64,000 nt of DNA from the NCBI GenBank assembly GCA_964619265.1, contig CAZUCE010000011.1, positions 55,519 through 119,518 of the forward strand, given 5' to 3'. Source of the stretch: CAZUCE01 sp964619265 (lineage in GTDB: Bacteria; Planctomycetota; UBA1135; GCA-002686595). Position numbers and translations under genes: made by a program. Numbering within the stretch: position 1 is the first letter of the stretch; every line of letters begins with the position of its first letter. Below are positions 7,791 to 15,188 of the stretch, piece after piece. The notes beneath the pieces are model-generated. The model saw only the letters and a program-made list of their open reading frames with translations. It did not search any database and had not been told where the DNA came from.

Positions 7791-8961
7791 AGGGGACGTC
7801 GAGGGTGTCGACCGGGGCGCCGGTCAGGTGGAAGCGCACCGTACCCCCGAAGCCCTCCTCTCCAATGCCTTCAGGTGCTTCGAGGTAGGCGTCCCAGTCC
7901 TTCGAGCGGCCCTCAGCGTCGGGCCGGACCGCTTCGGTCCGGAAGGACACGAATTCCCGGCCGCCGCCGATCAGCTCGGTTCGTTCGATCCGAAAAGGCC
8001 TCCCATCCAGGGCCAGGAGGCCGACCCGGTAGAAGGGCACGCTCCCGGTGTCCGCGCGCAGGTAGAAGCGATCGGGCTGAACGGCGATAGGGGCCTTGAC
8101 CTCGCCCTTCACCACCAGCCGCAAATCGGGCCCGGGCTTTCCGCCGGGTTCCGGCCCGTACCCGGATTCGAGGACCACATGACCTGTGAAGCGTCCCTTG
8201 GGCGTGCCGGCCGGAACGGTCACCAGCAAGGTCCAAGCTGTGCCAGGCTCCAGGGGATCGGGGTACAGCTCCGCCACAACCGGCGGGTCTGCGTGAAGAA
8301 CACCGGAGGGGAAGAGCAGCTCTTCGAGCGGACCCTCCTCGAGGACGGTCCCATCGGTCATGGTCGTGCGGCGCAGGACGCGGACGTCGATGGTCTTGGA
8401 GGCAGTAGGGGAAACGAGCCCGAAGTCGGCCAACTTCGGTACGAATTCGAGCGGCCTCACCGAAACCACGTGGGCCTCAAAGCCAAGGAAGGCCGAGTTC
8501 GGCGAGTCGGATTGGAGCCGCACCGTGACCAGTTTGTCGGCGTTCTGGTTTTCGATCCGGTCGGTGTCCACCACCAGGTGGAAGCGCGCACGGCCACCCG
8601 GCGGAACCGTCAGAATCTGATCGGGGTTCCCGGCGTCGCCGGGGGTCTCGGTCCCGTCCTCGTTCACCAGGGCCACGTTGGCCACGCTGCAGGAGCACGA
8701 GGGGGTGATTCGCAGGATCCGCACCGGGTCCGGATCGGTATTCACCATCTCAAAGGTGTGCTCCGGGCGGCTTCCGGCGTCGACCCGGCCGAAGTCGTGA
8801 AATTCGGGGCGGGGCGAGGACGGACCGGCCGTGCTGCCGGCCAGGACGACCAGGCCGCGGGCCTCGAGCGGAGCCTCGGAGCAGGCGGTCGTGAGCAGGG
8901 CAAGAACGGGGCCGAGCGCCACCCAGAGGGCGGCCGGAAGGGAAGCGAGCGGGCGATGCAT
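7771..8961 (-). CDS. DUF1573-like lipoprotein
   Basis: The 396-residue protein starts MHRPLASLPAALW. It has a signal peptide ending in lipobox LTTAC (about residues 20-24). Residues 45-160 match the DUF1573 pattern: EFHDFGRVDAG, then ITPSCSCS (the SCGC-type cysteine motif), then VPPGGRARFHLVVDT. This is an immunoglobulin-like beta-sandwich domain frequent in planctomycetes and Bacteroidetes. Two further beta-rich segments follow, one starting LEFVPKLADFGLVS and one starting IAVQPDRFYLR, suggesting three Ig-like domains. Function is unknown; it is presumably periplasmic. The frame is open further upstream but has no signal peptide there. It is likely the first gene of a two-gene operon with the sulfatase-family gene. 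Confidence 0.85.
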   Translation of the reverse strand: MHRPLASLPAALWVALGPVLALLTTACSEAPLEARGLVVLAGSTAGPSSPRPEFHDFGRVDAGSRPEHTFEMVNTDPDPVRILRITPSCSCSVANVALVNEDGTETPGDAGNPDQILTVPPGGRARFHLVVDTDRIENQNADKLVTVRLQSDSPNSAFLGFEAHVVSVRPLEFVPKLADFGLVSPTASKTIDVRVLRRTTMTDGTVLEEGPLEELLFPSGVLHADPPVVAELYPDPLEPGTAWTLLVTVPAGTPKGRFTGHVVLESGYGPEPGGKPGPDLRLVVKGEVKAPIAVQPDRFYLRADTGSVPFYRVGLLALDGRPFRIERTELIGGGREFVSFRTEAVRPDAEGRSKDWDAYLEAPEGIGEEGFGGTVRFHLTGAPVDTLDVPYVAIVP

Positions 8962-9301
8962 ACGGTGCGCACGTTCGAAACGGGGTAAATTCTCTGACGG
9001 TCCCCAAGTGAGACCCGTAGCTACCCTACGGAGGCCTCGGCCGCTCTGCGAGTGGCCAGTTCCCTCGCCGCGCCGCGCCCCCTGCCACAGCTCTTTGAGC
9101 CCTTCCTGGGCCCACAGGGGGTTTCCCATTCGCTCTGAGCTCCCCTGGAAGCCTAATTTCATCCGAACCCAGTAGCTCACCAGCTCGTCCACATGCACAT
9201 GGGAGTCTCCCCTAGGGAATCGACCGGCCCGCATGGGCCCTCGCAAGGGACCCCCTTTTGAGCACGACTGTGAGCACGACTCGCTTCTCGCCCCCCTCGC
9301 T
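8962..9301. other. Divergent intergenic region, presumed promoters for both sides
   Basis: These 340 bases separate the minus-strand DUF1573-like gene from a plus-strand membrane-protein gene, so both promoters should lie here. Near 8985-9000 the minus strand has an AT-richer patch (GAGAATTTACC) that could serve as a -10 region. No clear -35 element was seen. Apart from a short direct repeat at 9259-9282 I see nothing else. Confidence 0.45.
9259..9282 (+). repeat. 12-bp direct repeat upstream of the 9302 gene
   Basis: TGAGCACGACTG is followed immediately by TGAGCACGACTC, ending 19 bases before the ATG at 9302. The position suits a regulator site or a duplication in the leader, but no regulator is recognisable and chance cannot be excluded. 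Confidence 0.45.
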
Positions 9302-9871
9302 ATGAGCCAAACTTCAAAACGCGTCCTCGCCCTAGGCACTGCAGCCATCGTCCTGGGAGCGGCCCTGTCCCTGCTGCTGCCTAGCGGGCAAGCGCCCAAG
9401 AAGGAAGAAGCCGCTGTCCGCACCCCCCGGCCAGCTCGGATGTCGGAACAGTTGGTGGAGCTCAACCAGGCCGACAGCGTGCCCAAGAAGCAGCAGGCGG
9501 CCAACGACTACATCGAGGATCGTTGGAAGCACATCGGAACCCCCGAGACCCTGCCTCAAATCGGACCGGGAGGCGAGCGGCGCTACCAGCTCGCGAAGGT
9601 GGTCGTCGGCCTAGCTCGCGGGGGCAAGCCGATTTACGGGCGCATGTTTGCCCAGGTCAATCCGGAACGCTTCACCCTGGTCGACAAGGACACGCCGCTC
9701 AAGGTCGGCCCCTCGATCAAGGTCAAAGACTTCAAGCCCGGACCGCTTTGGAGCCGCCTCCAAGGCATGAACAAAGAACTCAACCAAGCGGGCAACAAAT
9801 TGCCCGGTGGCCTGGGCTCCGCGCCGACTGGAAGCGGCGAGCTGAAGAATTCGGACAATTCCGGCAACTAG
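9302..9871 (+). CDS. Small membrane-anchored protein of unknown function
   Basis: The 189-residue protein starts MSQTSKRVLALGTAAIVLG. I prefer the ATG at 9302 to upstream in-frame starts because it places the single hydrophobic segment at residues 7-28. The rest (PKKEEAAVRT onward) is hydrophilic and would be periplasmic. Residues 60-140 contain GPGGERRYQLAKVV, GKPIYGRMFAQVN and FTLVDKDTPLKVGPSIKVKD, suggesting a small beta domain. The tail is Gly/Ser/Asn-rich. I do not recognise the family. It lies 58 bases before glyA in the same direction. Confidence 0.6.
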   Translation: MSQTSKRVLALGTAAIVLGAALSLLLPSGQAPKKEEAAVRTPRPARMSEQLVELNQADSVPKKQQAANDYIEDRWKHIGTPETLPQIGPGGERRYQLAKVVVGLARGGKPIYGRMFAQVNPERFTLVDKDTPLKVGPSIKVKDFKPGPLWSRLQGMNKELNQAGNKLPGGLGSAPTGSGELKNSDNSGN

Positions 9872-9929
9872 GCGGCGCGACCCACGCCCGGGGGTCCATT
9901 CAGCTCGCCTCCTGCGGTATCTTGGCAGC

Positions 9930-11225
9930 ATGGACAGCCAAGCCCCCCGAGCCGCCTTCGCTTCGACCGCCCCCCTGCGCACCGACGAGGAGATCTGGCC
10001 GGTCATCGGCCTGGAGGCCGGCCGACAAGAGGCCCAACTCGAGCTGATCGCGTCGGAAAATCATGCCAGCCGCGAGGTCATCGCGGCCATGGGGACGGTC
10101 CTCACCAACAAGTACGCCGAGGGCTACCCGGGCAAGCGCTATTACGGTGGCTGCGAACACGTGGACACGATCGAGCGTGTGGCTCGCGAGCGTCTCAAGT
10201 CCCTCTACGGCGCGTCCTTTGCGAACGTCCAACCACACAGTGGAACCCAAGCGACCCTCGGCGCGCTCATGGCGCTGGCGTCCCCGGGAGATCGGGTGCT
10301 CGCGATGTCCCTCGATCACGGGGGACACCTCAGCCACGGACACCCGAAGAACGCCTCTGGCGTGTTCTACGAGTTCGCTCACTACGGGGTCGAACAGGGG
10401 ACCGAGCGCATCGATTTCGACCGGGTCCGCGAGCTCGCCAAGGAGTTTCAGCCCAAGGTCCTGATCTCGGGTGGCTCGGCCTACCCGCGGACGATCGACT
10501 TCGAGGCCTTCGGGGAAATCGCGCGCGAAGTGGGCGCCAAACACCTGGTCGACATGGCGCATGTGAGCGGCTTGGTCGCGACCGGAGCTCACCCCTCGCC
10601 GGTTCCCTATGCGGATGCGGTCGCCTCGAGCACCCACAAAACCCTGCGCGGGCCGCGCGGCGGGTTCGTGCTCTCCAAGAAGGGCGTCAACAAGAAGATC
10701 AACTCAGCTGTCTTTCCCGGTGGACAGGGCGGACCCCTGATGCACGTGATTGCCGCCAAGGCGATCGCCTTCCGAGAGGCGGCCAGCGACGAATTCAAGA
10801 GCTACGTCGATCAGGTCCTCGAGAACGCACGCGTCCTTTCGGCCACGCTCACCGAACGCGGACTGCGGATCGTCTCAGGAGGCACGGACAATCACCTGAT
10901 GTTGGTCGACGTCGGCTCGGTGGGGCTGACCGGGGATGTGGCTGAGCACGCGCTCCACGCAGTCGACATCACCTGCAACAAGAACTTGATCCCGTTCGAT
11001 CAGCAGCCGCCGGTGAAGGCCTCGGGGATCCGGCTCGGAATGCCGGCGCTCACGACTCGCGGCTTCGACGCGGACGACACGCGCCAACTCGGCAATTGGA
11101 TCGCCGACGTCCTTCACGCGCCAACCGACGAGTCGGTGGCCAAGCGCGTACACGGAGAAGTCAGCGAGCTGGCTGCGGCACGCCCGATCTACGGCGACGC
11201 GCCCGAAACCCTCCGGATCAGCTGA
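9930..11225 (+). CDS. glyA: Serine hydroxymethyltransferase
   Basis: The 431-residue PLP enzyme interconverts serine and glycine with tetrahydrofolate and is the main source of one-carbon units. Family motifs run in order: LIASENHASREV, TNKYAEGYPGKRYYGG, NVQPHSGTQA, HVSGLVATGAHPSP, and the PLP-lysine motif STHKTLRGPRGG with Lys near residue 237. Then follow VFPGGQGGPLMH and SGIRLGMPALTTRG. Length is normal for the family, with about 20 extra N-terminal residues. The CobW-type GTPase gene begins two bases after its stop. Confidence 0.97.
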   Translation: MDSQAPRAAFASTAPLRTDEEIWPVIGLEAGRQEAQLELIASENHASREVIAAMGTVLTNKYAEGYPGKRYYGGCEHVDTIERVARERLKSLYGASFANVQPHSGTQATLGALMALASPGDRVLAMSLDHGGHLSHGHPKNASGVFYEFAHYGVEQGTERIDFDRVRELAKEFQPKVLISGGSAYPRTIDFEAFGEIAREVGAKHLVDMAHVSGLVATGAHPSPVPYADAVASSTHKTLRGPRGGFVLSKKGVNKKINSAVFPGGQGGPLMHVIAAKAIAFREAASDEFKSYVDQVLENARVLSATLTERGLRIVSGGTDNHLMLVDVGSVGLTGDVAEHALHAVDITCNKNLIPFDQQPPVKASGIRLGMPALTTRGFDADDTRQLGNWIADVLHAPTDESVAKRVHGEVSELAAARPIYGDAPETLRIS

Positions 11226-11227
11226 GC

Positions 11228-12232
11228 TTGCCTGGACCGGAAACCGATCCGCGACTTCCAGTTCACCTGCTGTCGGGGTTCTTGGGAGCCGGGAAGACCA
11301 CGCTTTTGAATCGGCTGCTGGCCGAGCCCGGTGGCTCGCGCATCGCCGTGGTGGTCAATGAATTCGGCGAATTGCCGATCGACGGACGGCTTGTAGTCGG
11401 AGCCGAAGAGGATCTCATTTTGCTTCGCAACGGCTGTGTTTGCTGCAGCGTGCGCGGAGACCTGGTCGAGACGCTCACCCGCTTGCTCGATCGCCGCCAG
11501 CGGCGGCTGCGGCGGCTTGAGATCGACCGCATCGTGGTTGAAGCCTCGGGACTCGCCTCCCCGGGCCCGGTGCTGCAGACCTTGAATCTCGAAGCTCGAC
11601 TCGCGGAGGAAACCCGGGGCGCCGGCGTGGTCACCCTGTGCCACGCGGCGATGATCGAAACGCAACTTGAGCAGCACCCCGAAGCCGAGGACCAGGTGGG
11701 CTACGCCGACCTGTTGCTGATCAATCACACCGACCGCTGCGCTCCCGAAGAACTCGACCGAGTTGAAAGTTGCCTGCGGGCACGCAACGCCCTGTGCGTC
11801 ATCGAGCGCACCCAGAGCGCTCGAATCGAGACCTCACGGATCCTGCAACTGGAGGTCGACCCAACTCCGCGACTCGCCGAAGCTGCCAGCCAAATCCCAG
11901 GCGGCCCGGTTCTCGGCCCGGTGGCCGCTCGTCACACTCCCGGTGTCACAACCGTGTCGCTGGAGTCCCAGCACCCTCTGGACCTACACGGTCTCAAAAT
12001 GTGGCTGCGACTACTCGGCAGCCAGCGGGACCATGAACTCTTGCGCGTTAAAGGCTACTTGCACTGCACCGGGCGCAGCGAAGCCGTGGTGGTTCAGGGC
12101 ATGTACCAGTGGCTCGAGATCGGTCCGGGCGCCGGCCTTGCCCCGGAGCGCTCGGCGCTCGTGCTGATCGGCCGCAACCTGGATGTGGAGAGCCTGAGGT
12201 CGGCCTGGCAGCGATTCAGCGGTGGCGCTTGA
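11228..12232 (+). CDS. CobW/COG0523-family GTPase (putative metallochaperone)
   Basis: The 334-residue protein is of the G3E P-loop GTPase family. It has Walker A GFLGAGKTTLLN, the NEFGELPIDG switch region, and the CxCC metal-binding motif in NGCVCCSVRGDL. The base-recognition element reads INHTD, and a CobW C-terminal domain starts at LKGYLHCTGR/EAVVVQG. Members move Zn, Co or Fe into target enzymes. The client here is unknown. The start is inferred as TTG at 11228, two bases past the glyA stop. No ATG or GTG lies in frame before the P-loop. The adjacency to glyA suggests co-transcription, but a functional link is speculative. Confidence 0.87.
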   Translation: MPGPETDPRLPVHLLSGFLGAGKTTLLNRLLAEPGGSRIAVVVNEFGELPIDGRLVVGAEEDLILLRNGCVCCSVRGDLVETLTRLLDRRQRRLRRLEIDRIVVEASGLASPGPVLQTLNLEARLAEETRGAGVVTLCHAAMIETQLEQHPEAEDQVGYADLLLINHTDRCAPEELDRVESCLRARNALCVIERTQSARIETSRILQLEVDPTPRLAEAASQIPGGPVLGPVAARHTPGVTTVSLESQHPLDLHGLKMWLRLLGSQRDHELLRVKGYLHCTGRSEAVVVQGMYQWLEIGPGAGLAPERSALVLIGRNLDVESLRSAWQRFSGGA

Positions 12233-12243
12233 CGAAAACGGTC

Positions 12244-12780
12244 CTACTCAGGCCGGCAGAATCCAGCTTCGCGGGCCACGGTGAAGACCTCGCTCCAGTT
12301 CGGAAAGAGCCGTTGATGCGTCTTCTTGTAGGCCGCCAGCGCTGACTCCAGTTCGGTCAACTGGGCCTTCTTGGTGCGTTTGCCTGCCAGCCCGTACCCC
12401 AGTCCACGCAGCACGTCGAGCACCTGCGTGAGATTCGGGTTCGAGACCATCAGGGTTCGTTTGGCCTCATCGATCGCGGCCAAGAACTCGAAGGTCTCGG
12501 CGCTCATGGCATCGGGCTTCGAGATGGCCGGCTTGACCTTCGGAGCCGCTGTCGCTTTCACCTTGGAAGCCGCGGGCGCCTTGGGAACGATCTCCTTTTC
12601 CGGCATCGCCTTCTTCGGGGTGGCCGCTTTTTTGACGGCTGCCTTCTTCGCAGAGGCCTTCTTCGGGGCAGCCTTTTTTCCGGCAGCTTTCCTAGGGGAG
12701 GCCTGCTTGGGAGTCGCAGCCTTGCCGGAAGCAGATTTGGAGTTCTTGGCGTTGCCGCCGGAGGGAGTTTTGGGGCTCAT
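12244..12780 (-). CDS. Histone-H1-like lysine/alanine-rich protein with a duplicated C-terminal motif
   Basis: Of 178 residues, 1-90 are an intrinsically disordered Lys/Ala/Pro-rich arm (repeats of KKAAPKKASAKK type) like eukaryotic H1 tails and bacterial Hc1-like proteins, so DNA binding is expected. Residues 98-130 (FLAAIDEAKRT…NPNLTQVLDVLRGLGYG) and 144-175 (LAAYKKTHQRLFPNWSEVFTVAREAGF) align with each other. They share the pattern K-R/K-T…P-N-L/W-S/T-x-V-x-x-V-x-x-x-G-Y/F, so the globular part looks like two copies of a small helical unit. Nucleoid compaction or gene silencing is inferred, not shown. It converges with the CobW gene. Confidence 0.8.
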   Translation of the reverse strand: MSPKTPSGGNAKNSKSASGKAATPKQASPRKAAGKKAAPKKASAKKAAVKKAATPKKAMPEKEIVPKAPAASKVKATAAPKVKPAISKPDAMSAETFEFLAAIDEAKRTLMVSNPNLTQVLDVLRGLGYGLAGKRTKKAQLTELESALAAYKKTHQRLFPNWSEVFTVAREAGFCRPE

Positions 12781-12870
12781 GACCCCCTAGAAATCGACCT
12801 CGGTTTCGCCTGGGCTGGAGCCCGGTTGCGAGAAACCAAGGCCGGGCGCCGGAATCGACCGGCAGCCGCC

Positions 12871-13983
12871 TCAGGCGGGAACCGTTCGCCCGCCGCGCCT
12901 CAGGGCGTCCTCGACCTTGGCCAGGTTGGGCGACTCGATGAAGCCCACCTCGGTGACGATGCCCGTAACCAGTTCGGCCGGGGTGACGTCAAACGCCGGA
13001 TTGTAGACGGCGACATCGTCCGGACCGGTTTGGCGGCCGAAGCCACGAATCACCTCGTCGGCAGGACGTTCCTCGATCGGAATTTGATCGCCGCTGGTGA
13101 TCTTTTCGTCAAAGGTCGAAAGAGGAGCCACCACGTAAAACGGAATCCCGTGATGACGGGCCAGCACCGCGACCGAGTAGGTGCCGATCTTGTTGCAAAC
13201 GTCGCCGTTGCGAGCGATGCGATCCGAGCCGACAAACACCGCGTCGATGCGCTTCTCGAACATCACCCGGCCGGCCATGTTGTCGGTGAGCACCGTGACC
13301 GGAATTCCGGCCTGATTCAGTTCCCAGGCTGTCAGGCGAGCGCCCTGCAGCAGCGGGCGCGTCTCGTCGGCAAAGACTGAAAAGCGCTTCCCTTGCTCCC
13401 ACGCCACGTACATGGGGGCCAGCGCGGTCCCCATGCCTCCCGTCGCAAGCGCACCAGCATTGCAGTGGGTGAGCAGGCGCATTCCGTCCCGAATGTGCTC
13501 GGCACCGATCTCACCCATGCGGCGGCATTGGTCCTTGTCTTCGCTGTGGATCGCGAGAGCTTCAGTGAACAGGGCCTCAACGATCTGTTCCGTGGTGCGA
13601 CCGGTGGCGTGCTCGGAGCGGGCCCGCTCTTCCATGCGCTCTAGCGCCCAGAACAAATTGACCGCCGTGGGGCGTGCTGCGGCGAGGGTCCGCGAGACTT
13701 CCGCGAGGTGTTCGAGGAAGCCCTCCGGATCCCGGTGACCTTCGTTTTGGACTCCGAGCAAAACCCCGTAAGCGGCTGCCACACCGATAGCTGGCGCACC
13801 GCGGACGGCCAATCGGTAGATCGCATCGACCATGGCCGGGACGTCGCGGACATCGAGGAACTTGGTCTCGACCGGCAGCAGAGTCTGCTCGATCATGCGC
13901 ACATGCCCCGGCCGGGGTCCGTCGTTCCCAGCGGGAATCCAGGTCAGGGTTTCGGGCGGCTGCGGGCGGGAATTCGAAGACAT
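12871..13983 (-). CDS. mtnA: S-methyl-5-thioribose-1-phosphate isomerase
   Basis: The 370-residue protein of the eIF2B-like family converts methylthioribose-1-phosphate to methylthioribulose-1-phosphate in methionine salvage. Motifs include VRGAPAIGVAAAYG, the catalytic-Cys region LTHCNAGALATGG, the catalytic-Asp/substrate region VGSDRIARNGDVCNKIGTY, and the closing VYNPAFDVTPAELV. I chose the ATG at 13983 (MSSNSRPQPPETLTW). The frame continues upstream, but that would translate a C10 tract and lacks homology. It lies 67 bases downstream of purC on the same strand. Confidence 0.95.
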   Translation of the reverse strand: MSSNSRPQPPETLTWIPAGNDGPRPGHVRMIEQTLLPVETKFLDVRDVPAMVDAIYRLAVRGAPAIGVAAAYGVLLGVQNEGHRDPEGFLEHLAEVSRTLAAARPTAVNLFWALERMEERARSEHATGRTTEQIVEALFTEALAIHSEDKDQCRRMGEIGAEHIRDGMRLLTHCNAGALATGGMGTALAPMYVAWEQGKRFSVFADETRPLLQGARLTAWELNQAGIPVTVLTDNMAGRVMFEKRIDAVFVGSDRIARNGDVCNKIGTYSVAVLARHHGIPFYVVAPLSTFDEKITSGDQIPIEERPADEVIRGFGRQTGPDDVAVYNPAFDVTPAELVTGIVTEVGFIESPNLAKVEDALRRGGRTVPA

Positions 13984-13995
13984 GTTGAAGAAGAA

Positions 13996-14005
13996 GGGGG
14001 GGGGG
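13996..14005 (-). repeat. Poly-C tract (C10) in the mtnA leader
   Basis: A run of ten C on the minus strand (G on the plus strand) sits 12 bases upstream of the mtnA ATG, where a ribosome binding site would normally be. It is followed by CTTCTTCTTCAAC. Homopolymers of this length are slippage-prone; an effect on mtnA expression is speculation. Confidence 0.7.
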
Positions 14006-14050
14006 AGAGCAGTGTTCGGTGAGAGGGAAGCTCTTAGGGACGCTTCGCCC

Positions 14051-14980
14051 TCAAAGGCCATCCGGCAAAGCACCGGTCAGCAGCTGGCAGAGCTCGCGAT
14101 AGCGGCCCGTAAGGTGATCGAGCACAGCCCGATCCACAGGAGGAGCAGGCGGCTGCTGATCCCAAGGTTGCTGCTCCAGCCAGTTGCGGAGGATCTGTTT
14201 GTCGTAACTGGGTGGTTCCACACCCGGCCGATAGCCGTCCGCCGGCCAAAAGCGAGAGCTGTCGGGGGTCAAAACCTCGTCGATCAACAACAGTCGGTCG
14301 CCATCCAGCCCGAACTCAAACTTGGTGTCGGCCAGCAAGATGCCCCGTTGGCGCAGGGTTTCCGAGCCGTGCCGAAAAAGCTCCGCAGCCGCCTGATGGG
14401 CTGCTTCGAAAACGCGGTCGCCGACCCGCTCGCGCGCCTCGCTTAAGGTGAGCGGAAGATCCTTCGCGTCGTCCTTGGTGGTGGGCGTCAGCACCTGCTC
14501 GGGAAGTTGCGAGCAACGCTCCAGCCCGGCGGGCAGCGGCTGACCAAACAGGGTCCCATCCGTCTGGTAGCTCTTCCAGCCCGAGCCGGCCAGGTAGTCG
14601 CGGATCACCCACTCAACGGGCGTGGGACGCGTGCGGCGCACAATCATGATGCGGCCCGCAAGCTGCTCCCGCTCCAGGCTCGAAGCCGCTTCGAGATCGT
14701 CCACCGAAGTCGAGACCAGATGGCTCGGAACCAGATCGCGGGTGGTCTCGAACCAGTGGGTCGAAATCGCGTTCAACAGCCGGCCTTTGCCCGGGACGCC
14801 CTCGCCCATGACCACGTCAAAGGCGGAGATCCGGTCGGTGGTCACGAACAGCAGATGCCGCTCGTCGATTTCATACAGGTCGCGGACCTTGCCGCAACCC
14901 AGGGGGCGGCAGCCGGCGAGCGGGGCGGGCGCGAGGCCGCGGGCTCCCAGGTAAGACTCGGTGGCCGAGGGGGTCGTCAT
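14051..14980 (-). CDS. purC: Phosphoribosylaminoimidazole-succinocarboxamide synthase
   Basis: The 309-residue SAICAR synthase couples aspartate to CAIR in purine synthesis. Motifs: GKVRDLYEID, TDRISAFDVVMGEGVPGKG, RRTRPTPVEWVIRDYLAGSGW, and the ATP/metal region DTKFEFGLDGDRLLLIDEV followed by LTPDSSRFWP. The length fits the yeast-like longer bacterial form. The start is ATG 14980 (MTTPSATESYLG). Longer readings add only a Pro/Arg-rich stretch. It is followed by mtnA, so the two may share a transcript, although the pathways differ. Confidence 0.96.
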   Translation of the reverse strand: MTTPSATESYLGARGLAPAPLAGCRPLGCGKVRDLYEIDERHLLFVTTDRISAFDVVMGEGVPGKGRLLNAISTHWFETTRDLVPSHLVSTSVDDLEAASSLEREQLAGRIMIVRRTRPTPVEWVIRDYLAGSGWKSYQTDGTLFGQPLPAGLERCSQLPEQVLTPTTKDDAKDLPLTLSEARERVGDRVFEAAHQAAAELFRHGSETLRQRGILLADTKFEFGLDGDRLLLIDEVLTPDSSRFWPADGYRPGVEPPSYDKQILRNWLEQQPWDQQPPAPPVDRAVLDHLTGRYRELCQLLTGALPDGL

Positions 14981-15188
14981 GGACCCAGTATGCCTGGGCC
15001 CCGAGCGGGCTGGGAACCCCACCGGCCCCGGGCTGGGGACTCCCCGGCCTCGTGGACGCGGCCTTCGGGGCGGCATCGGGCCCGATTTGCCAAGCAAAGG
15101 TCAAGCGCCGGGGCCGGGGGCGCCGACGCCGTCAGGAGGGGAGCGCACCGGCGGATCGAACCACGTACCCTGAGCGCACGCGAGGAGC

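Noticed and set aside
7369..8988. Plus-strand open frame (539 codons) across the sulfatase-family and DUF1573-like genes
   Set aside because: Both minus-strand genes carry family motifs and lipoboxes; the plus-strand translation has no homology or signal peptide.
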